Shown piece by piece: positions 21,836-33,260 of a stretch of 64,000 nt of DNA. A program made the position numbers and the translations under genes. Source of the stretch: Isoetes taiwanensis (taxonomy: Eukaryota; Streptophyta; Lycopodiopsida; Isoetales; Isoetaceae); NCBI GenBank assembly GCA_021234155.1, contig JAJEKV010000072.1, forward strand, positions 3,912,407 to 3,976,406, in the 5' to 3' direction. Positions within the stretch are counted from its first letter, which is position 1. Each line of letters starts with the position of its first letter. A model generated the notes under the pieces. That model searched no databases and was not told the origin of the DNA. It was given only the letters and a program-made list of their open reading frames with translations.

Positions 21836-22368
21836 GTGCTTGGATTGGGTTACTAGTATTTACTTTATAATCCCCCACCCTTACCTACATTATTGTTCTT
21901 AATGAACTACTTTGTATCTTTGGCATACATGTGAACTAAACCAACAAGTTTGCCATTGTAAATTAGTGTGTACATGATTTTATATCTCTAATAATATATA
22001 CAAAAACTATATATTCTGGATTCTCCATATAAACTCCTTTTTCATACCAATTTTTTCTTGCCAAGCCAAAATCTCAAATGGGTTTTTAAACTCAAACTAA
22101 CTTTTTGGATTTCAATCTAGAATTGGGAATCTAACCCTTAGCCCTGCTAAGAAAAAGTTCTTATGAACTGTAGTATTCAATTTAACTTATTCCTGATAAA
22201 CTACATTGAATATGTTCACTATTTCCACCTCTATAATTGAATACTTGAAATACATTCCTGGAATTCTTGAGTGGTAGGACCTTAAACCTGCCACAACCAA
22301 AGTCGCGAGTTCAAGTATGGCTAACATAGCCTAGTGATGGAGACTGTAAAATCATTGCCCTGCAATCA
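21836..22368. other. 3' flank of locus copy B
   Basis: AT-rich sequence without genes. From about 21985 it matches the 3' flank of copy A. The tRNA-like A/B-box pair recurs around 22262-22320. Confidence 0.6.
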
Positions 22369-22494
22369 CAAGTTCGAGATTGGCCATATCTAATATACAA
22401 TAGAATAGAGCAAGTTCGAGATTGGCCATATGTAATATACAATAGAATAGAGCAAGTTCGAGATTGGCCATATCTAATATACAATAGAATAGAG
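22369..22494. repeat. Three tandem 42-bp units
   Basis: CAAGTTCGAGATTGGCCATA begins each unit (22369, 22411, 22453) and AATAGAATAGAG ends it. Units differ at one base. The downstream 22549-22615 stretch is a further related repeat that preserves the unoccupied form of the hAT target. Confidence 0.95.
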
Positions 22495-22779
22495 CAGCTC
22501 CTTGCATAAGATATCGTAACCTAGGATGGATTAAGATTGCCTTAGGGAATTTAAAATGCATTGTGACTTCAGGCTCAAGATTGGCCTGGGGTGGATCTAG
22601 ATTGGCTTCATGTGATATTGTGGCTTCATGTTGGCTTTGGGAATTTAAAATGCATTGTGACTTCCAGGGATAGGTTCTGTACGTATGAAACTATTTTTTC
22701 GTGACGAGAAAAAAAAAATACGATTTTTGGGAAAAATAATTTTTTGTATTTAATACCGCCGTAGGGCCTCGCTTAGCGA

Positions 22780-24300
22780 ACTTTAAGTCTAAGTTTAAAC
22801 CTTTCACGCCAACTTTTAATTTCCTTCGCTAAACTTTCTTAGTCTAAGTTTTAAACTTTCGCCACGCCAAACTTTTTGTTCAAGGGCTTCTTCACGCTTA
22901 GCCAGGGCGGCGCCAGTTTAATGGCTTACGCTGGAAACTAGTTTCAAGCTGCTAATTTTGAAGTAACAAGGTAAACCACCGCTACCGCCTCCACAACCCG
23001 TTTTTTTTTTTTTCATTTTCCCTTAAGCCATTCTTCACGCTGTTTTTAATTGTAGGTCTAGGGTTCCTCCATAGGAGGTTCGCGTAGCCGGCATTGAGGG
23101 GCGGACGACATGGCACGCCTCGTTTGCATTCTATATTTTGAGATTTCGGCCTTCAAAACATGCCAACTATCCAAATGAAGATTTAAACGCTGCGTAAACG
23201 TAGCTCGACGGGAACAAGGTAAACCACCGCTTTCGCTTAGCAATAGATAGATCCGAGATCCGCCCACCACATTGTCAAAACCCCAAAAAATATGGTTTTA
23301 CCATTTTACCTTTTTTTTCATTTTCCTTAGTTTTTAGCCAAACCTAGGTAGTTTTCTCGTTGTTTTTAATTGTAGGTCTAGGGTTCCTCCATAGGGAGGC
23401 CCTTTGCCTGCTTGCCCCCTCCATTGAGGGGCGGATAGATTAGCGAGCGCCTCGACCTATGGTTGAATCCAATGAATCCGATTTTTTTTTTAAAAAAAAA
23501 GAAAAGAAAATAAAATGCAATAGAAATAAAGGAAAAAAAAAAAATGAAATAGAAATAAAAATAAGAAAAAAAATTTGGTTGCCTACCCTTTCATCGACAA
23601 AAATAGTAGTTAGGGTAGAGAGTGATCCTTGGCTAGGTTAGAAGTTCTGAGTGATCCTTGGTCGAGGCAAAGGATCTTGCTTGGCGTGCCACATTTAATT
23701 GTGCCATGCCGATGGTGGGTGTCATTGCTGATGTTGAGGATTGCTAGGGTCAACCTCCCATTTAGATGTATAGCCCTCCCCGCCGCTTGTTGGTTTTGTC
23801 CACGCTTGTGCTAAAGGGTGGGTGTTGTACTTTTATGGAAGGTCAGTCGAAGAATATTTAATGAGATATACCCTATTTTCTCGACGGTGTTGTTGATGAA
23901 AGTCCATCACTAATATAGGGAGTGGCGATATTTCATTAAATATTCGCGGACTTCGATAGGTGGTCTTATGCAATATGTTGAGTTGAGTGTCGCCAACCTC
24001 TCGAGGGAGTTTTCCAATGGAGTCGTGAGAGTGGATCAGATCATAAGTTAAACTTGTGGAAGAGAATGAGAAAAATGCATGGCATATAACCGAACTGCCA
24101 AACTCGGGTAGATAAACTATAGAGTGCCTATAACCCCTCAACTTGGAACCGAGTAGAGTGCCTAAAACCGCCAAGCTTGAAACTTAGTAGTTTACTAAAA
24201 TCTTAATGAACCATTTCAAGGCTTATCAACATTCACTAAAGTCGGTTTTTTTTTCTCAGACTCTTAGGTGTTGATGCTGCTTTGCTACAGTTGGCATATC
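22780..24300. other. hAT left subterminal region
   Basis: No gene is visible. Near the end are repeated CGCTTAGC, TCACGCC and AAGTTTAAAC motifs mirrored in the right subterminal region. Segments around 23050-23120 and 23370-23450 are an internal duplication (TAGGTCTAGGGTTCCTCCAT, then ATTGAGGGGCGGA). A-rich low-complexity sequence lies at 23480-23575. Confidence 0.6.
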
Positions 24301-24879
24301 GCTATCTATACACGCTTTCTTCTAAAGTTGCTATGAATCCACAAGAGTTAGACGGGCTTAGACTACAAGTAGCGTGAGCCTCACATGAGCCCTAGAGAAG
24401 GACCTAGGGTAGAAGCAGAGCCCCACATCAATGTAGAGGCCGAGCCCTCTACTAAGATGCAAAGGAAAAGATCAAGACCCCAACAACCATGGTCCAACCT
24501 AAGACCTGCTTTAATGAATTGGCTTTGTGAGCTTAACCGTGTCCGCCACCCCATCCGAAAGTTAGAGTTGATTACCACAAATGTAAGAAGGATGGCTAGA
24601 CTTCCACTCGTGTCTCATGTGAGATGCCGAAAGAGCTTTTGGGCCTCGAATGATAGACCTAGAACCCGAAAAGATTGATTCGAAAGGTATGCTTGATAGA
24701 TGGCAATGTATCCCGCATAACCGGAAACATGATACATGCAAAGAGCAAATCTAACTAGTCCGCTGAGAGAGTCTTTGAAAGATAAGGTCGTGGAATGGAA
24801 CACGCCTTGGACCAATCGAAAGCTTAGAAAGGAAACCCATCAACCCCCACCTAGTTAAGAAAGTGTTGGCACGCACTAT

Positions 24880-26060
24880 TAGAGCCAAGCCGCCCCGGTG
24901 AAACCGATAAAGAGTGGGAAGCAAGAAAAAGGGCGATGCCAAGACTATATGGTTTGCAATGGTGGATTACTCTCAAATAATCAACAAGACCGAATTGGTT
25001 CAGAACATATGGAACGGTATTCAAATGCAATATCCCGGGTTCTAGTTTTCTTAAAGACGAACCCTATTGTGTTAAATTTCGAATGATGACGCATGTTAGG
25101 TACGGCCAGCCCGATGTGATAGTAAAGGCCATGATGAAAACATGAGGGAATCACAAATGCAAAGTTAGACACGGGTCTATCATACGCACGCATTGGCCGC
25201 ATAAACCGGGTTGGTAAGAACAGGTTGATATTTCCCTACCGAATGGGGGTTCTTGTGCATCTCTTTTGTGAATCATGGAGATAATGACTTTGCCGTGCAT
25301 GCATTTAAGAGACTAGGGTTTAAACCCACCGTTTGAGGTCGACATCCATAAGCTTGAGCAACGAAAAAAGCAAGAGTTATATGTTGCTCAAAGAGTGGGT
25401 GATCTAACTATGTCATTTTTAAGCCGCTTGCTTAAGCTTCATAAAGAGCACCATTTACACATGGACTTGCACCCCGGCAATGTCTTGCTTCATTTTGAAT
25501 TTGGGAAAGAGAGAGGTCGCACGGACCCCCGTGTCGCTTTATATTGGTATATGTGACCGGGAGAAGAACGTTAATAGGCGAGCCCGCGGAAGTGAAGCGG
25601 TGGGCATACAAAAACATGGATGCCGCCGCCAAAAGGCAATTGAGAATGAAAGGCTTGCCTATCCTTACATGCACGATGATTTGTATTGGGGTCCAAACAA
25701 AGATGGAACGAAGACAAAGGAATGCAAAGGTAGACTTTGACCTCTTAGGGGCAGCCTATTTTATTTATTACCTTGCTGATTTTGCACGCAAGCATTCTTT
25801 CTTGGAGACCATGGGTACCAATGAACAAACCCCGTAGGTTTCAAACATGTGCGATTATTTGAAGCACCGCATTTAATCCCCAATACGAGACAAGGACACG
25901 CAAGTTTGATCTCGAACCAGCCATCGAACACCATGCGGAGCACTTGGAATTGCTCTCCAACACATTGCACAAGACCCCAAACGGAATCGATTGATTCCTC
26001 AAGTTGGGTCAGCGCACGACGATGTCAACTAAGTCGACCAAGTCACGCTTTACCGCCATT
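24880..26060 (+). pseudogene. Kinase-like domain remnant inside the hAT element
   Basis: Several frames must be combined. Around 25339-25500 the reading includes KKQELYVAQRVGDL and then HMDLHPGNVLLHF, which matches the HxDLxxxN catalytic-loop pattern of protein kinases. A shifted frame (25536-25660) gives IGEPAEVKRWAYKNM. Next come LYWGPNKDGTKTK and DFDLLGAAYFIYYLADF, where kinases have the activation segment and the D-x-W-S-x-G helix. The DFG equivalent falls in the frame break near 25545-25560. Upstream readings from 24880 (for example PRLYGLQWWITL) are not recognised. No introns are apparent. It could be captured cargo or part of a nested element. The protein is certainly not intact. Confidence 0.5.
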
Positions 26061-26869
26061 TATGAGTTTCTTTGTACGCAACCAAAAAAATATTGATTGA
26101 GCAATTGCGAAAAATACTCTAATAAAACATCTTTGGCATTGCTATGTTTATTTTTTGTTGCACTTTTTTATTTTTATAATTTGTAAGTCATATTGAGTTG
26201 TTGTTTATTTCACGCAGCTAACGTAAAAGCCTACCCGCTGTAATACTATTGCACAACTTGTCTAGTGCCATGCCAAAAGAATGTCCGAACAACCAACGAA
26301 GTTCGCCTCAAATGGCCGGGAGAGAAGATGTTGGTGAAACAGACATGAGGGCTTAATTTCGAGATGTCAGCCCATTTTGAGAACTCCGTGAGAAGGAGAT
26401 GAGTCAGATTCCCTTCCCTACCTACAAAGGTCGAGGTTAGGGCACAACAGCTCGTGAAAGCGAGGAACATGCTAGGATGAATGAGTGGCGGCGAAAAGAG
26501 TTGTTGAGGTTGAGGGCAATGGCGTATGGCCAAGAAACAAGGTGTCACAATTACAGAGGTGCATGGAGTTGTACATGTGACATGGGCCCAGTGTCGCGCG
26601 CACCGCGATGGAGCCGATTTTGACGATATCGAGGCCAATTTAGACGCCAAACAGCTTTGACGACAACCGCCAAGCAGAGAGCAGGTAAGATAAGGCATAT
26701 GACCGCAAGATCCCCGCAACCGAGGTAGAGCTTTAGAGAGGTGGGTGCAAGTGAAAGGAACAATGATAAAAAACCACGAATTCAAGTAAGACATTTGCCA
26801 AGCAAGTGTACTATGAGATTGTGAGAGGGGAGGTCGAATTATGCCAAGAGAAAGTGGAAACAAGGAAGT

Positions 26870-27690
26870 GGCAAAGGTAGCAGCAAAGAGAGTGAAGGTT
26901 GCAAAGGAGGATTCTCAAAGCGCTTTTGGTGATGAGCCCGTGACTATAACTTATTTGCTTCAAGATGCCATAAAACTTTTAGAGGTAGCGGCTGGTTGAA
27001 GCAAAGAAAAAAAAGACGATGAGGTAGATTTGAAGGCCCGCTTAGAGAATGAAAGAAGTCGAAACCTCACTTTGTCGAGGGAAAATGTGCGCTTAAAAGA
27101 TCGTGCAAAATGCTCATGACAAGATGGCTGCGTAATTACTAGACACAAAGAATCAAATTGCAGCTTTGGGTAGGGAAAATACTTGGTGTTGAGAATAGAC
27201 AATGACCATATGCTACAATATCAAGAGTTTTAGATTCTGATCCCCTTAGAGTCTCCAAGGAGCGGGGTATTTCATACCTCCCTCCCGGTACCTATATGAC
27301 AATCAAGGGGATGATGTAAAGAACTGAGACTTTAGATATTGTCAAGTATGTGCGGATAATCCCACCCAAGTTGGTTGGTATGCCTTAGGGTGTGGACATC
27401 GCCCCGATTTGAGATGTTTGTTGGATTGGATGATGGGCAAGAGGTTCTGGCCCATCAAATGATGGATATATTATACCGTGAGCCCAAGATGCAATGCTCA
27501 ACATGCAATCACGCATGCCTCCCTGCCGCCTATGGTTGCTCGCAGAGGGATGGAATGCTTCATCGGGCCCAAAACACAACGTGAAATGGACCTTTGGATG
27601 GGGGTAGAAGAACCGCGCGAAGGTGAAGAGGTACCGCACATTAATCAAGACTGCCCCCCCGCCTCGGGCCAAAGGTGATAGTAGTAGTGC
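26870..27690 (+). pseudogene. Coiled-coil and RING-like remnant inside the hAT element
   Basis: About 26850-27240 gives a long charged helical reading (KEVAKVAAKRVKVAKED, then KARLENERSRNLTLSRENVR) typical of a coiled coil, with frame breaks. It is followed around 27340-27500 by CQVC, LGCGHRPDLRCLLDW and, in a neighbouring frame, SPRCN. That spacing resembles a RING finger (CxxC...CxH...C...CxxC). Coiled-coil/RING proteins are usually E3 ubiquitin ligases. It lies on the same strand as the kinase-like remnant and may have been the same gene. No intact reading frame remains. Confidence 0.45.
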
Positions 27691-28178
27691 TAATGTGGAT
27701 GCATTTATTACATTAACCCATGAGCTACTCTACATTAATTTTTTTGATATTTTTCCCTCGAGATCTCGATGCACATGAATGAACTAACGCTGACGAGGAT
27801 TTTTTTGTCTAAATAACATTTTGGGGGTTGGGTTGCCGGGTCCGCATTGAGTTGTTTGTGTTGTAGTTAAGTAAAGTAAGTATGTTAAGTGATTTTTGAA
27901 CATCCCAATTAGGGACAGATGCCAATTAGGATTAGTGGACTTCCTAACTCGAGACTTCCAACTCGCCACCCTCGCTTAGTCTCTTTCGCTTTTCTGCTTT
28001 TGTGTATCTAATTTGCCCCTAGGATGACATCGCCACACTGTGTGGCTTAATTAGGTACGCCAAGCAGAAACTCGAAAAGGGAGTAAGCCAAGAGCGATGG
28101 CAAACAATATAGACTTCTCAAATTTTGTTACCTCCTTTAGATGTGGGTTCATTAGATGTTAGTGATTGATGAGTTCAA

Positions 28179-28290
28179 GCATCGAGACTTCCCCTTTTTT
28201 TCCCCGCTCTTTGGGCAATGTAGCTTAGTTTACATGCTAAGTTCCATTGTCCAAAGACCCGGGAAAGCAAAGATTGGGACGCCTCGATGC
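28179..28290. repeat. Hairpin unit 1 (112 bp)
   Basis: Imperfect inverted repeat with arms GCATCGAGACTTCCC and GGGACGCCTCGATGC. The apical stem is formed by TTTGGGCAATGTAGCTTAG against CTAAGTTCCATTGTCCAAA around TTTACATG. The shape resembles a plant microRNA precursor or a small foldback element. Related units are at 28339 and 29474. Confidence 0.65.
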
Positions 28291-28338
28291 CCGACCCGTG
28301 TCTTCGGGTTAATTGGATGTTAGTGATCGATGAGTTCA

Positions 28339-28451
28339 GATCGAGACTTCCTCATCTTTTTTCCCTCCTCTTTGGGCAATGCGCCTTAGTTTACATGCTA
28401 AGTTCCATTGTTCAAAGAGGGGTGAAAGCAAGGTTTGGGAAGTCTCGATGC
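28339..28451. repeat. Hairpin unit 2 (113 bp)
   Basis: Second copy of the hairpin. Outer arms TCGAGACTTCC and GGAAGTCTCGA pair perfectly, and the apical stem TTTGGGCAATG...CATTGTTCAAA is conserved. It starts about 160 bp after unit 1. A degenerate relative may lie at about 28585-28700. Confidence 0.65.
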
Positions 28452-29010
28452 TTGTATTCGTGTCTCTTTCATCCCGCCTAGAGCGTGACTTTCTTGAATG
28501 GTTGTCAACTCACCAAAGCTTGATATTGTTCGGCGCAAACAATATAGACTTCTCGAAATTTGTTACCTCCTCTAGAAAGAGCGGGCTTTGTTCTCGACTC
28601 TCTTGTGTAGTCTCTCCGCGGTCAATGTAGCTTAGTCACTTTGCTAGGTTATATTACACAAAGAGGCTCACAATGGGAGTCGGAGCAAAAATCGCTCGCT
28701 CTAGAGGTTGAACTTGCTATGACGCCGAGGGGAGAGCGCACTCTAATTTCAAGCCAAAGTGGTGCCTCGGTGTTGTCCATCTATATAGCGTTGTTAGGCA
28801 CCAAATCATGGAACATCCTAACTCCTCGCTATTGATGGAGAACCTTGAGCATCACTATGACTTCAAATTAGAGTACGCCATCCCTTTGGCAAGGTGGTGG
28901 ATTGTAGGTAACAAGGTTTTGAGTACTCTATTTTTATTGTGGCAGCGGATGATATCAGCCTAGTGGTTGCTTTTTTGCATTCTCGCGGGTTAGACGCCGA
29001 TGGCACAGTT

Positions 29011-29162
29011 AAATCGCTATTTGATGCATCCGACCTATAATTTGTACCTCCATTCCTTTGGGTGGCACATGCCATGCAAACCCATTTGGGTATTCAGAGC
29101 ATGTGCCACCCAGAGGAATAGAGTACAGATTATAGGTCCAGATAGCATTCAAATGGCGATTT
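29011..29162. repeat. Long imperfect hairpin (152 bp)
   Basis: Arms of about 62 bp (29011-29072 and 29099-29162) pair at roughly 80%. The basal end is AAATCGCTATTTGA/TCAAATGGCGATTT-like and the apical end GGGTGGCACATGC/GCATGTGCCACCC is perfect. The loop is 26 bp. It is unrelated in sequence to the neighbouring hairpin units. Confidence 0.7.
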
Positions 29163-29473
29163 GGCATACCAAAGTTATTCCCGACTTGGGTACCGAAGTA
29201 CCTTGTGAACCTTCTGATGGATCAGATTCGTCCGGGCTGGTCCGAGGCTGTTTGGCCCCTTCGCATGCGTAGATTACTTCTCATCAGCAAGATTCTGGCG
29301 CATGCGAAGAGGCAAGCAACAACGGAGGTCGAGACGGGTCTGATCCACGGAAGGTTTTCAGGGCACTGCGGTTACACATGAAAGAAACATAGAAAGAACT
29401 ACCATACATGAACCCAGGTCTTTGGGGGTAAGTTCGACATAAAATAAGATAGCTCAGTGATTGACGAGTTCAA

Positions 29474-29591
29474 GCAACGACACTTCCCACTTTTTTTTTT
29501 TCCCGCCGCTTTTGGGCAATGTAGCTTAGCTTGAATGCTAAGTTCCATTGTCCACGAGGCTGGGTGAGCAAGATTGGGAAATTCTCGATGC
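29474..29591. repeat. Hairpin unit 3 (118 bp)
   Basis: Third copy of the 28179-type hairpin. The apical part GGGCAATGTAGCTTAG...CTAAGTTCCATTGTCC is the best-conserved region across copies, while the outer arms have drifted (GCAACGACACTTCCC). Confidence 0.6.
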
Positions 29592-29979
29592 TTTGACTTT
29601 GATTTCCTAAGTGACCCATGCTTGCACTCACCTATCTAGTGGTTGGAGAGTGGATCGTATCCAAAGTGGTTGGAGAGTGGATCGTGTACCTATCTAGTCA
29701 TGAACCATCATACAATACATGAAACAAACATCATACATGAAAGGAAAATTCCACAAGGTAACGAAATATATGGAAGACAAAAAAACTTGTAACAAAAAAA
29801 CTTTACTTTTAATTCATAGTGCCGATGGTTACAATAGTTTTGAACATCCTCATACACGATTACAATAGACGACCGAGGGTAGTCATCACCTCCTCTCTCT
29901 AGACATCACCGCCTTCATCAATTTCATCATCCGCACTTCCGCCTTCTTTCCGCCACCGCCTAGGCTCAACCTCCTCCGC

Positions 29980-32610
29980 CTTTTCCCTTACCGAACGCCC
30001 TCGAGATGTGTTCTTTTCCGACTCGCTGCACGCTTGTCCGGGTCATTGGCATTGAGAGTCCGATGGCTCGCGCACCATTAAGTCCTCATGCTGATCTCTT
30101 TGTATTACTTGACCCCGACCTTTCAGATCCGACTCCTCTTCTTCAGATCTTCGCCGCCGTCTGAAGTTGTCCGAGAACATGTTCTTGTCTAAATCATCTT
30201 CTGCATCGACAAAATGGGTAACGCTGAATGTCCTCGCCAACATGGTTAGCTGCATTTACAAAGAAGCAGCTCGCCCTCACCGCCTTCGGTTGTCCTCTTT
30301 CCACTTCGAATCCGATCCATGAAAGGGAACCGCAGCTTATCAACTACGGCCGCACCACATCGCTATGATTCAAGAGACGCCAGCTTGAGAAGTTATATAC
30401 AAGTTTGTCACCTTCTTATGCAGGGCGATTTCGTGTCACACTATGTATATATTTATAAGCACTCCAGCTCTCACTTGCACTATTGAGGATACCAAGGAGA
30501 GGATAGTCATTATGCGAGGGCCTCAGAACGACAAGAACCTCGCCCATGGGCTTGCCACCATGCATAAGATTCCATATTTGGTTCCTTCTTGTGACTCTCC
30601 AAAGCATCGCGGAAGCTCTTCATCCGCCCCACCTTCCACTCAAGTTCTGGTATTCGCTAACTCAAAGAATGAAAACTTTGTAGTCCGAAATGCGCTGGGT
30701 AAAACGTTTTTGCAACCTTCTTCAATGAACCCATCACTTTTTATCCAGTATGCTGGTCCATATCATGGTTGTGTGGGTCTAAGGCATGTCTTGGCGCCAT
30801 GAAGATCATTATAGGACTTCTTCCATCGCTCATTAAAGTCTCTAAGCAAAGGTTTCCGCGCTTAGCATTGTCAAAGGGTGCATTAGGGCCATCGCGTTCT
30901 AGAAAGGATTGAATGGAGTACCAGCACCTCCACACCTTTCCAAAGGCTTGCCTTCAAGAATCAAGGGTTTTGATGGCATGACAAACAAAGTTGCATGCAC
31001 TTGACAACATTCTTAACGCCTCCCAAAATGTCTCCCCGCCCAAGCATTTTCAAGAGCGGCAGCAATTTGTCACGGTGTTTTGAAGCATTTTTTTCCTTCG
31101 CCTCCTCTCCCATTCAAAGAACTCTCATGGTTGAAGGTCGAGATAATTGAGTCGCGACACCGAGCACTCTTTTCAAGACAAATGTAATTGGAACCAAACC
31201 GGTCTCGCCTGTGATTCATGAGTGCAAGGGCCTTCTCGACGCAATGACTTGTATATGGCGAAATTGCCGGCTTTTTTGTGATGAATTTCACGAGACGACG
31301 GGCCTTTTGAATGGGATCTTTGAACCAAGTGTGCCGGAAAACCAGTCCTTCAAAGAATAAGTTTAGGCAATGGCATTGGCACCGGTCGCTGCAATCCCTC
31401 GAAATTCGACTCCAACATTTCACCCGCTAACTTACAATTAGATGCATTGTCCATTACGACCGAAATATTCTCTTCGGTCCAAAACTCTCTATCACACCCT
31501 TTGTCTTTTGAAAAATCCAATCTCCTCGTGACTTGGTCGGGCTTTGGTTTCTACGGTTTTTTCAAGAATACTTCTCCCCTGGATATACGATCATGAAATT
31601 TATAAGATGGTCCTTATTTACATTGCTCCAACCATCAAGGACTAGAGAGGTCGGGCCCGCTTCAAGAATTCGACTTAACTTCAGTTCCACCCTCTCGACC
31701 ATTCTTCCATGAATTTCATCCACCATTTTGTTATTCGCATGTTTGTATGAAGGCAATCTAAAAGCCGGGCCTGCTTTGGCAACTTCCCTCGAAGGCTTTT
31801 TGATTGCTTTGTGCTCCAAAATATGTGGAGACAACCCAACAGATAGAAAGGCCTCTACAACCTTCAATTGCGCTTTCTTCGCTTGCTCGATGTTAAGCAC
31901 CGGTCAACCCTCTCGCTGCTTAGTCCGCCTTTCCACTAACCGAATTGTCTCTCGCCATTCTTTTTTCGCCTGCACTTAACCCACCTATCGACCCTAGTCC
32001 ACCCTCTCGTTGGTACGCTATACCGCAGAGGGGTGGTGTAATTGATCTCTTCTTCTTGGCATGGTGAAGGTTCTTGGCTATCCCTTGGCCGTGTTCTTCG
32101 CTTCTATTATTTTTTCGACCCAACACTTCAAGTGCATCTTGTCGTATGTCGCCAGATGCCGCATATGTTTGCACCCCAATTTTAGGATCCCGTAAAAGAT
32201 GAGCTCGTATTCTTGTCGCGATCCATTTATTGACGGTACCCACAAAATACACATTGCCACTCATTCTCGACAAAATTCCTTCACAAATCCCCACTCGACC
32301 TCTTTTTCACCCACCGTGATTTCGACATATAATTCTTCCACGTTTGTTCCAACTCCCCGCGGGCCTGCCATGACCAAGCGCAATGGTCGCGCACCCCTAG
32401 ACGATGATGCATGACTGCCGGGCGCGCCGGATGTGGATGCAATACGCGAAGCCGCACCTCGATGTAGATGCATGACCAGCCGGGCATCCCCGCCGCTATC
32501 TAAAATTACCGCCCCTCGCTTTAGTATGCTAAAGGGTAAAGACTCCTTAATCGTCCAAACTAAAGGCCGACGTTTATATACGCCAAGGAGCAAGCTCATC
32601 AAGATATATG
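29980..32610 (-). pseudogene. hAT transposase (BED, DUF659, hAT-C), decayed
   Basis: Reading leftward from about 32600, the first part is a BED-type zinc-finger region near 32300-32150 (WGFVKEFCR, then IATRIRAHLLRDPKIG with the His ligand). The DUF659/RNase H-like N-terminal region follows at 31900-31562, with PSYKHANNKMVDEI and LVLDGWSNVNKDHLINF holding the first catalytic Asp. Then come frame-broken VVMDNASNCKLAGEML and HCLNL, with KARRLVKFI near 31310. The C-terminal dimerisation region is weakly traceable towards 30000, with an acidic tail (FVDAEDDLDKNMF). Frameshifts and stops are numerous. Transposase binds the element ends and catalyses cut-and-paste excision; this copy cannot. Confidence 0.8.
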
Positions 32611-32869
32611 TTACATCGACGTCCGGCTCGAACGTAAGGAGTGAAGGACAGAACCTATAGGTCTCTAAGGAACAGGTAGGAACCTGGTCGGAAAACTCGC
32701 GGAAGGAGGAATCTCACTTCACAATTCCGGCCGCCGCCCCTGGACGCAATAACCCACACCTCAAAGGCTGACCGCTTCCCAAAGAGTATGTGGACTCAAC
32801 CCGGTAGTCAACGCTCGAGGCTAATTCTAGAGCTAAACAATTTTTCCTTATATATAATATTTCACCGCA

Positions 32870-33260
32870 CAAAATAGACCCAACAAAGGGCGCAAAAAGT
32901 TTTTTTCCTTAGCAAAAGGCCCAAGATGCTTTGCAAAGTTTCGCGTAAGTTTAAAACAACTGCTTTCGCTTTACGCTGAAAACATCTTCGCCGTAGTTTA
33001 AACAGTTGTTTTCGCCACGCTGAACCGGAAATAGTTTCGCTGTAAGTTTAACTTGATCGCTTTCGCTTACGCCGAAGATGTTTTTCGCTGCAGTTTAAAC
33101 AATTATTTCGCTTACGCGAAAACTATGTCCGGTTCAAGGTAGTTTTAAAATACTATTTCGCTTACGCTGAACCAGACTTCGCTAAAGTTTAAATAGTTGT
33201 TTTCGCCACGCGCCAAAAAGTTTTCGACCGAAAATTTTTTGGCCGTATTTTTGACGATTA
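32870..33260. repeat. hAT right subterminal repeats
   Basis: TTTCGCTTACGC or close variants (TTCGCCACGC, TTCGCTGTAAG) and AGTTTAAAC alternate about seven times. The left subterminal region has the same motifs in lower number and opposite sense. Clustered subterminal motifs are typical binding sites of hAT transposases. Confidence 0.7.
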
